DNA of 9,588 bases from Candidatus Nitrosopumilus sp. (GTDB lineage Archaea > Thermoproteota > Nitrososphaeria > Nitrososphaerales > Nitrosopumilaceae), in NCBI GenBank assembly GCA_029880665.1, contig JAOUNZ010000025.1, positions 1 to 9,588 of the forward strand. The letters are read 5' to 3'. Position 1 is the first letter of the stretch. Each line of letters begins with the position of its first letter. The position numbers and the translations under genes are program-made. Of this stretch, positions 6,120 through 9,588 are shown in pieces. The notes beneath the pieces are model-generated. The model made no database searches, was not told the origin of the DNA, and worked only from the letters and a program-made list of their open reading frames with translations.

Positions 6120-6162
6120 AATATTTCAAATTTAGAATCATATAGAACTAGTTTGAAATATT
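6120..6162. promoter_or_regulatory. TATA box bracketed by an 11-base inverted repeat
   Basis: AATATTTCAAA (6120-6130) and TTTGAAATATT (6152-6162) are perfect inverted arms with a 21-base spacer. The midpoint (6141) coincides with a TATA-like element, TCATATAGA (6138-6146), which is about 26 bases before the ATG at 6168, the spacing of a leaderless archaeal promoter. This supports 6168 as the true start and looks like a symmetric operator around the promoter. Confidence 0.6.
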
Positions 6163-6167
6163 CAAGT

Positions 6168-6617
6168 ATGAGCACATCAAGAATGCGAGACAATGTTGAA
6201 AGATGGTTAATTCATGAGGGATTGTCGTTTGAAGATATCAAGAATGACGGAAATGCATTTCAGATATTTGTAAAACATGCGGGAAAGTTTGGAGTTCCAG
6301 TAGACATATTTGAACCAAAGGCACAAAGGGGGATTCTAGTGATAGGTTCCAAAATAATTATGAAGAACAATCAAATTGCAAGGTATATTGGATTCAGTAA
6401 TGAAGAGAAAAAGAGATTTGAAAAAAAAGTGTCAGATTTTTGCTATTCAATTCAAGCAATTAGCAAGATCATCACAGAAGACGGAAAACAGAAAATTGGA
6501 GTCTATGTAGTATTGGATGATAAGGAGAATATCAATCAACAAACAATGTTAGATGCCATCGATAGCGTATCTGAAAAACATGAAAAAACAGCCAGATTTT
6601 TAATGAAAACATTCTGA
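6168..6617 (+). CDS. DUF2299-like conserved archaeal protein
   Basis: 149 aa from the chosen start. The pattern matches my memory of DUF2299, a family of archaeal proteins of unknown function: an N-terminal helix RDNVERWLIHEGLSFEDIKND, a strand pair with FQIFVKHAGKFGVPVDIFEP and GILVIGSKIIM, a long amphipathic helix (NEEKKRFEKKVSDFCYSIQA), a strand IGVYVVLDD, and a C-terminal helix ending ARFLMKTF. The fold resembles small alpha/beta chaperone-like or adaptor proteins, but no catalytic residues are evident. The frame is also open from an ATG at 6114, but that start lies inside the 41-base repeat; 6168 has a TATA box 26 bases upstream and removes an unlikely 18-residue extension. Confidence 0.83.
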   Translation: MSTSRMRDNVERWLIHEGLSFEDIKNDGNAFQIFVKHAGKFGVPVDIFEPKAQRGILVIGSKIIMKNNQIARYIGFSNEEKKRFEKKVSDFCYSIQAISKIITEDGKQKIGVYVVLDDKENINQQTMLDAIDSVSEKHEKTARFLMKTF

Positions 6618-6647
6618 AATAGATGATTTATCAGTTCTACGCGGGCC

Positions 6648-6655
6648 TTATATTC
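6648..6655 (+). promoter_or_regulatory. TATA box of the 50-aa gene
   Basis: TTATATTC, following the GC-richer GCGGGCC, is centred about 25 bases before the ATG at 6677. This is the spacing of a leaderless archaeal transcript and supports that small gene as real. Confidence 0.65.
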
Positions 6656-6660
6656 AAAAT

Positions 6661-6675
6661 TTACTAGCCTAGTAA
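6661..6675. promoter_or_regulatory. Perfect 15-base palindrome between TATA box and start codon
   Basis: TTACTAG, one C, CTAGTAA: 7-base arms around a single base. It ends one base before the ATG at 6677 and begins six bases after the TATA box, so it covers the expected transcription start. This is where an archaeal repressor would block polymerase recruitment. An operator is therefore likely; the repressor is unknown. Confidence 0.6.
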
Positions 6676-6676
6676 T

Positions 6677-6829
6677 ATGAAAACAAAAACATCAAAATCA
6701 AAACCAAGGGAACTGACTATCTCATCAGCAGAGTTGTCAAGATTTGGAATGGGAATAATGAGTAAAGCCCTCAAAGTAGTCGATACTGCTAAAAAAGGTA
6801 AGATCACCATCAGACTAGAAAAAGCATAG
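6677..6829 (+). CDS. 50-residue basic protein of unknown function
   Basis: 50 aa, starting MKTKTSKSKPRELTISSAEL and ending in GKITIRLEKA before TAG. It is Lys/Ser-rich with no acidic cluster. The N-terminal ten residues are basic and probably disordered, followed by a helix (SSAELSRFGMGIMSKALKVVDTAKKG) and a short strand (KITIRL). I do not recognise it. Support for a real gene comes from its own TATA box at the correct distance, an operator-like palindrome at the start site, and a hairpin with a pyrimidine-rich tail directly after the stop. It stands alone on the + strand and its basic charge would suit a nucleic-acid or protein partner, which is inference. Confidence 0.68.
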   Translation: MKTKTSKSKPRELTISSAELSRFGMGIMSKALKVVDTAKKGKITIRLEKA

Positions 6830-6839
6830 TGTTCCAACG

Positions 6840-6859
6840 GTCATTTCCATAGAAATGAC
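6840..6859 (+). terminator. Hairpin with pyrimidine-rich tail after the 50-aa gene
   Basis: GTCATTTC (6840-6847) and GAAATGAC (6852-6859) are perfect 8-base arms around a 4-base loop CATA. The following bases TCCCTCTCTCATTTCC are almost all pyrimidines. The hairpin begins ten bases after the stop at 6829. Archaeal termination relies mainly on U-rich tracts, so this may instead stabilise the 3' end. Confidence 0.55.
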
Positions 6860-7600
6860 TCCCTCTCTCATTTCCATCTAAAACTCTCAGAATGTTCTAT
6901 TTTTATCCAATTCTCCTTTTCCCTTATTTGAAATCAAATATGTGTTCAAAAAAATCAGATACAGTAAAAATTGAATTTATCACAAATGAAGCACATTATA
7001 CATTATTTTGCATACCTGTCAGTTGATAATTAACGAGTCATTTGAATCCACAAATAATGTGTTTGATGAATTCAGATTGGTCACATCCAGTTTATTTGCA
7101 TGTGTGTGTTAATTTCATAAAACTTTCCAAAATGAGCAATTCGCAAAAACTATGACTAGGTGTTAAACCCCCCATGAAAATCAGGGCATTTAGGCATAAT
7201 GTGATATTTTCAAAAACAGGTGTTTTGAGGGGGGGTGTAACACTTGTGCCTATATGAAAAATGCAAACATCAAACCACCAAGCTCACCCAGCTAAAGAAG
7301 TGTCAAGTTTTACAGTTGTGCGTAAAAGCTAAACCCCCAAATTTTGTTCAAAAAAAATAAAAAAACCGATAAAAATATGCAAAAGAGAACATATTTGCAA
7401 GTATCAGATCAGGGTTACCATCGAACGAGTGAGTAATTAGTGTCGCATTATTGCCATATTAAAGTACCAGATACTCGTAATTTATGGGAGGTTAATTTCA
7501 ACATGGTTTTGATACCCAACTACAATTGGAATTAGTCATAATAGATACTGCAGAGTGGGGGGTGATAGAGCATATTATGACATAAAAATTGCGTTTCAAC
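6860..7600. other. Gene-poor stretch with structured and G/C-tract sequence
   Basis: About 740 bases without a convincing protein gene on either strand: only frames of about 25 codons or fewer starting with ATG are seen, none with good context. It is AT-rich but broken by four homopolymeric runs: C6 at 7168-7173, G7 at 7229-7235, C5 at 7334-7338 and G6 at 7557-7562. The first two are part of a long inverted repeat (7160-7243). A weaker set of complementary segments lies around 7401-7488 (GTATC with GATAC, ACGAGT with ACTCGT), and the phrase GTTCAAAAAAA occurs near 6953 and 7346. The region may hold a non-coding RNA, a long upstream regulatory region for the 7629 gene, or remnants of a mobile element. 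Confidence 0.6.
7160..7243. repeat. Long imperfect inverted repeat with G/C tracts (candidate RNA hairpin)
   Basis: Bases 7160-7180 (GTGTTAAACCCCCC then ATGAAAA) pair with 7223-7243 (TTTTGAGGGGGGG then TGTAACAC) at 18 of 21 positions, with single mismatches at 7166, 7174 and 7176. The loop is 42 bases. As RNA this would be a very stable stem for an AT-rich genome. Nothing in coding sequence explains it. Confidence 0.75.
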
Positions 7601-7607
7601 TATATAA
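7601..7607 (+). promoter_or_regulatory. TATA box of the membrane-anchored DUF4352-like gene
   Basis: TATATAA is the best TATA box in the window, preceded by CAAC. Its centre is 25 bases before the ATG at 7629, which implies a leaderless or nearly leaderless message. It decides the start at 7629 rather than alternatives in other frames. Confidence 0.8.
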
Positions 7608-7628
7608 CAAAATGGTTCCAGATATGTA

Positions 7629-8114
7629 ATGGTAAATTTTGGCATTGTAATTATTTTTGGCGCAATAATAATCTCCATGGCAGCTGGAATCTACACATAC
7701 ACACAATATCAGACAAATTACACCACATCTATTGCAGGAGAGACAGTTACAGTGGGACCCGTAGAATACACCATAACATTTGAGGGAACAAATGAGGGAA
7801 ACAAAGAGAACATCCCTGAAGACACATATGTAATGATAGGAATAGTTGCAAAAAACATTAGCAATAAAAAAACAATCATTTCAGGGGGGCAATTTTACAT
7901 TGTCGATGACAAAGAACAGAAGCATGAGGCATTTTTTGGAGAATTTTCTGCTAAAGATCTGTTCTTAGAAGAACTTGAACCAAATAAACCAATTCAAAGA
8001 ACAACACAGTTTGACATACCATTTGATGAAGAAATACAATACAAGATAATTATTCGACCGCAAAAAGATCAATTGACAACAGACACGGCTGTTATATGTA
8101 TAAGAAATTGTTGA
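7629..8114 (+). CDS. Membrane-anchored extracellular protein, DUF4352-like Ig-type domain
   Basis: 161 aa. A hydrophobic segment at about 5-22 (GIVIIFGAIIISMAAGIY) with few charges before it is a signal anchor or uncleaved signal peptide, placing the rest outside the cell. From about residue 38 the pattern is all beta and matches DUF4352-type domains: an opening strand (VTVGPVEYTITFEG), a long strand TYVMIGIVAKNISNKKTII, then GGQFYIVDDKEQKHE, a helix-like acidic stretch and the closing LEPNKPIQRTTQFDIP. Such domains in lipoproteins and pilin-like proteins bind ligands or partners; function here is unknown. Two Cys end the protein (157 and 161, CIRNC) and could form a disulphide. It has a strong TATA box and stands alone. 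Confidence 0.82.
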   Translation: MVNFGIVIIFGAIIISMAAGIYTYTQYQTNYTTSIAGETVTVGPVEYTITFEGTNEGNKENIPEDTYVMIGIVAKNISNKKTIISGGQFYIVDDKEQKHEAFFGEFSAKDLFLEELEPNKPIQRTTQFDIPFDEEIQYKIIIRPQKDQLTTDTAVICIRNC

Positions 8115-8204
8115 TTATAGAATAAAAAAGATGTCAAATTTTACGGGTTTGCATAGTAACGTATGACTAACCACATAACACATAATTTTTGAAAAAAAGT
8201 CCTG

Positions 8205-8282
8205 ATGACATCTAAAGATGAGCCGAAGATGTTAAAAAAGCAGCAAGAACTCAAAGGAGAAGCGTCTAAACATAGAAATTAA
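8205..8282 (+). CDS. Possible 25-residue charged peptide
   Basis: A 25-codon frame (MTSKDEPKMLKKQQELKGEA then SKHRN) ends with TAA at 8280-8282; an in-frame TGA lies just upstream. It is strongly charged (Lys, Glu, Gln) and would form one helix. AT-rich sequence (ACATAATTTTT) lies around 15-25 bases upstream, but it is not a clear TATA box and there is no Shine-Dalgarno site. The composition looks protein-like, yet a frame this short can arise by chance. It sits in the 240-base gap between the DUF4352-like gene and the convergent PPOX gene. Confidence 0.3.
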   Translation: MTSKDEPKMLKKQQELKGEASKHRN

Positions 8283-8318
8283 ACCGTCTTCACTATCTTT
8301 TCATTTTTCATCAGATAA

Positions 8319-8352
8319 TATTTCTATATTCGAATTTAGAAATATCATAAAT
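8319..8352 (+). repeat. Palindromic repeat element, copy 3 (tail partly diverged)
   Basis: The first 34 bases are identical to copy 2 (6076-6109): the whole 26-base near-palindromic core (8319-8344) and TCATAAAT of the tail. The remaining tail bases differ. Two bases before the core (AA) also match copy 1 in reverse. It lies three bases beyond the stop of the PPOX gene on the - strand, where its RNA would form a hairpin at the 3' end. Confidence 0.9.
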
Positions 8353-8355
8353 TTG

Positions 8356-8760
8356 CTAGTCATTCATTTTTAATTCAGGCAAGATAAAGACTCTTTCAGG
8401 TTTAATTTTCAGAATCACTCGTTTTTCATCATCACGTTTAAACGGGTAATGATCACGACCCATGTATTGCTTTGTTAATTTGTCTGCATGTCTGTATTCA
8501 TAGTCTGGAATTAATTTTTCAACCACACCGCGAATTGTTGTCATATCCAAAGGGTTATCTTCTGACACAACAGATACCGCTACACGGGAGTCCCGCAAAA
8601 CATTTTTGTGTTTAATTCTTCCTTCAGCAGTATTGACCAAAACATATCCGTCTTCATAGTTTGCCCAAACCGGTGACAGTTGTGGAGAACCATCTTTCAT
8701 CAAGGTAGCAATAAAGACGAGATTTTTTTCTGAAAATAATTTTATGACTTTTTTATCCAT
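8356..8760 (-). CDS. PPOX-family flavin/F420-dependent protein
   Basis: 134 aa, typical length for single-domain members of the pyridoxamine 5'-phosphate oxidase-like split-barrel fold (F420-dependent, Rv1155-type). The family pattern is clear: helix KKVIKLFSEKNLVFIATLMKDGSP (about 3-26), the strand PQLSPVWANYEDGYVLVNTAEGRIKHKNVLRDSRVAVSV (about 26-64, where GRIKHKNV binds the cofactor phosphate in relatives), TTIRGVVEKL, and the C-terminal KRVILKIKPERVFIL. These enzymes use F420H2 or FMN to reduce various compounds; the substrate cannot be predicted. Thaumarchaea make F420, so F420 is plausible. It is downstream of the winged-helix gene on the same strand with a 143-base gap, and has its own AT-rich promoter-like stretch (AAAAATACT, about 35 bases upstream). 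The stop is immediately followed by repeat copy 3. Confidence 0.9.
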   Translation of the reverse strand: MDKKVIKLFSEKNLVFIATLMKDGSPQLSPVWANYEDGYVLVNTAEGRIKHKNVLRDSRVAVSVVSEDNPLDMTTIRGVVEKLIPDYEYRHADKLTKQYMGRDHYPFKRDDEKRVILKIKPERVFILPELKMND

Positions 8761-8903
8761 GATTTTCTCACATCACAATACTGACTGTTTGAGTATTTTT
8801 CGATAAATAATGCGTCTTGCTAATATTTTGGCGTGTACAGATTGGTAATTTCGATCGAAGTTCATCGACATAATGGCATACATCAACAATAAAACCAATC
8901 ATT

Positions 8904-9407
8904 TTATTTTGTGCTAGATTTTTCAAGTACATTTGTCATTGCTCTGTTCATGATTTCCACCATCAGGTATTGTGAATACTCTTCAGAGGTTTTTCCTTTG
9001 GATTTGATTGTTTTTGGTGTCAGTCCTTTCAGAATTTTTTCGATTTTTGTCGACGTATTGGCAATTACCTCTGAATATGTCGAGTCAAAATCGACAGGCA
9101 TTTGAAAATCAAGCAGCTTTGTCGACGTACTATAAAATTTAGTGATTGCACCTCTAGATTCTTCAATTCTTGCAATTTCAATTAATCCAGATTCTTTTAA
9201 AATTTCCAAATGATGTCGGACTGTTGTAAGCGCTTTTTTATACCCAGATTTTTTCAGAGCGGTTGAGATCTGATCTGCAGAAAGTGTCTGATGGTATAAT
9301 ATTTCCACGATTTTTGCACGTGCAGGATCTTCAATTGCGCGCGCATGTCCAATACTTGTTGTAACAATACGGTTAACTTTGATTTGCTTTTCTAGCAGTG
9401 TTGACAT
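8904..9407 (-). CDS. ArsR-like winged helix-turn-helix transcription regulator
   Basis: 167 aa. The winged-helix domain spans about residues 20-95: IEDPARAKIVEILYHQTLSADQISTALKK (helices 1-2), LTTVRHHLEILKESGLIEIAR (helix 3, the DNA-recognition helix, and first strand), and the wing EESRGAITKFYSTSTKLLD. The RHHLEILKESGLI pattern is typical of ArsR-type regulators. The C-terminal part (about 105-167) is helical (YSEVIANTSTKIEKILKGL, EEYSQYLMVEIMNRAMTNVLEK) and probably forms the dimer interface or an effector site. No metal-binding Cys motif is seen; the protein has no Cys at all. It may control itself and the PPOX gene downstream. The start is fixed by AAGGTG six bases upstream. Confidence 0.9.
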   Translation of the reverse strand: MSTLLEKQIKVNRIVTTSIGHARAIEDPARAKIVEILYHQTLSADQISTALKKSGYKKALTTVRHHLEILKESGLIEIARIEESRGAITKFYSTSTKLLDFQMPVDFDSTYSEVIANTSTKIEKILKGLTPKTIKSKGKTSEEYSQYLMVEIMNRAMTNVLEKSSTK

Positions 9408-9413
9408 ACAAGA

Positions 9414-9420
9414 ACACCTT
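9414..9420 (-). promoter_or_regulatory. Shine-Dalgarno site of the winged-helix gene
   Basis: On the - strand AAGGTGT lies six bases before the ATG at 9405-9407 and pairs with the CACCTCCT end of archaeal 16S rRNA. This gene therefore has a leader, unlike the leaderless small genes on the + strand. Confidence 0.65.
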
Positions 9421-9445
9421 CTAATCTGATCTAAAACATCCTTGT

Positions 9446-9457
9446 ATCATATTTTTT
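9446..9457 (-). promoter_or_regulatory. Likely TATA box of the winged-helix gene
   Basis: On the - strand, AAAAAATATGAT is centred about 44 bases before the start codon. This would put the transcription start near 9425 and leave a leader of about 17 bases containing the Shine-Dalgarno site. Confidence 0.45.
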
Positions 9458-9523
9458 TGTCTAATAGCATCAATTTTTGTTTACTTTGACATTTATCATA
9501 TCGCTACTAAATTTATTCTCAGC

Positions 9524-9543
9524 ATTATGAGAATTATCATAAT
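9524..9543. repeat. Inverted repeat upstream of the winged-helix gene
   Basis: ATTATGA (9524-9530) and TCATAAT (9537-9543) are perfect 7-base arms with a 6-base spacer, about 120 bases before the start of the regulator gene. It is a possible operator or may belong to the neighbouring gene outside the window. Confidence 0.45.
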
Positions 9544-9550
9544 ACAACTA

Positions 9551-9588
9551 TTATTATTATAGCATTATAATTATTATTATAGCATTAT
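9551..9588. repeat. AT-rich tandem repeat of 20 bases, running off the window
   Basis: The unit TTATTATTATAGCATTATAA occurs at 9551-9570 and again at 9571-9588, where the window ends after 18 of 20 bases without a mismatch. AGCATTAT also occurs at 9521, exactly 40 bases before the copy at 9561, so older, decayed units may extend to the left. Confidence 0.8.

Noticed and set aside
6114..6167. Extended start of the DUF2299-like protein at 6114
   Set aside because: The extra 18 residues begin inside the 41-base repeat and run through the TATA box and inverted repeat; 6168 has promoter spacing in its favour.
7261..7332. 23-codon frame starting MQTSNHQAHP
   Set aside because: Chance-length frame in the gene-free gap, with no ribosome-binding site and no TATA box at leaderless distance.
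7377..7436. 19-codon frame (MQKRTYLQVSDQ...)
   Set aside because: Too short, no clear TATA box at the right distance and no similarity that I recognise.
7589..7783. 64-aa frame on the + strand overlapping the DUF4352-like gene
   Set aside because: Composition is odd (many His, Asn, Trp), it is out of frame with the gene that has the TATA box at the right distance, and it is a shadow frame.
8129..8213. AGATGTCA and TGACATCT as an inverted repeat downstream of the DUF4352-like gene
   Set aside because: Eight-base arms about 70 bases apart with unrelated flanks; not enough to claim a structure.
5423..8352. The three palindromes as a CRISPR array or as XerA/dif sites
   Set aside because: Copies are hundreds to thousands of bases apart, not all in the same direction, and without regular spacers, so not CRISPR. 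The arm and centre lengths do not match the dif layout (11-6-11), and three nearby copies would be unusual for dif.
8840..8900. GATTGGT and ACCAATC as an inverted repeat between the winged-helix and PPOX genes
   Set aside because: Only seven bases per arm with a spacer of nearly 50 bases; expected by chance often enough.

Overview
The window looks like a chromosomal segment of an ammonia-oxidising-type archaeon (Thaumarchaeota/Nitrososphaeria, most like the low-GC Nitrosopumilus group). The evidence is an archaeal ribosomal-protein gene order that includes the RNase P subunit Rnp1 and S4e, AT-rich DNA, archaeal TATA boxes about 25 bases before start codons, and a DUF2299-type protein and an F420-type PPOX protein. 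The taxonomic call is made from memory of protein families, not from a search.

Layout. (1) Positions 1-4916 are the middle of the S10/spc-type ribosomal operon, all on the + strand: end of L22, then S3, L29, Rnp1, S17, L14, L24, S4e, L5, S14 (59 aa), S8 and L6. Genes are tightly packed. S3/L29/Rnp1/S17 are joined by ATGA overlaps, S17/L14, L24/S4e and L5/S14 by one-base TAATG overlaps, and S8/L6 by 11 bases, so translational coupling is expected. (2) Positions 4932-5364 hold a small helical protein of unknown function and an intronless tRNA-Asn(GTT). (3) Positions 5365-6829 hold small genes: a two-CxxC zinc-ribbon protein coupled to a two-helix membrane protein, a DUF2299-like protein, and a 50-aa basic protein. 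(4) Positions 6830-7600 have no convincing gene but contain hairpins, including a long imperfect G/C-tract inverted repeat. (5) Positions 7629-8114 encode a membrane-anchored DUF4352-like protein with a clear TATA box. (6) Positions 8356-9407 on the - strand carry a PPOX flavin/F420-type protein and, upstream of it, an ArsR-like winged-helix regulator. The window ends in an AT-rich 20-base tandem repeat.

The most unusual content is not a gene. A nearly palindromic element occurs three times (5423-5463, 6076-6116, 8319-8352). The first two copies form a perfect 41-base inverted repeat around the zinc-ribbon/membrane gene pair. In addition, three of the small genes each have their own, different inverted repeat at the promoter: abutting the start codon (5491-5517), centred on the TATA box (6120-6162), or between TATA box and start codon (6661-6675). 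I see no CRISPR array, insertion sequence or recognisable defence system.
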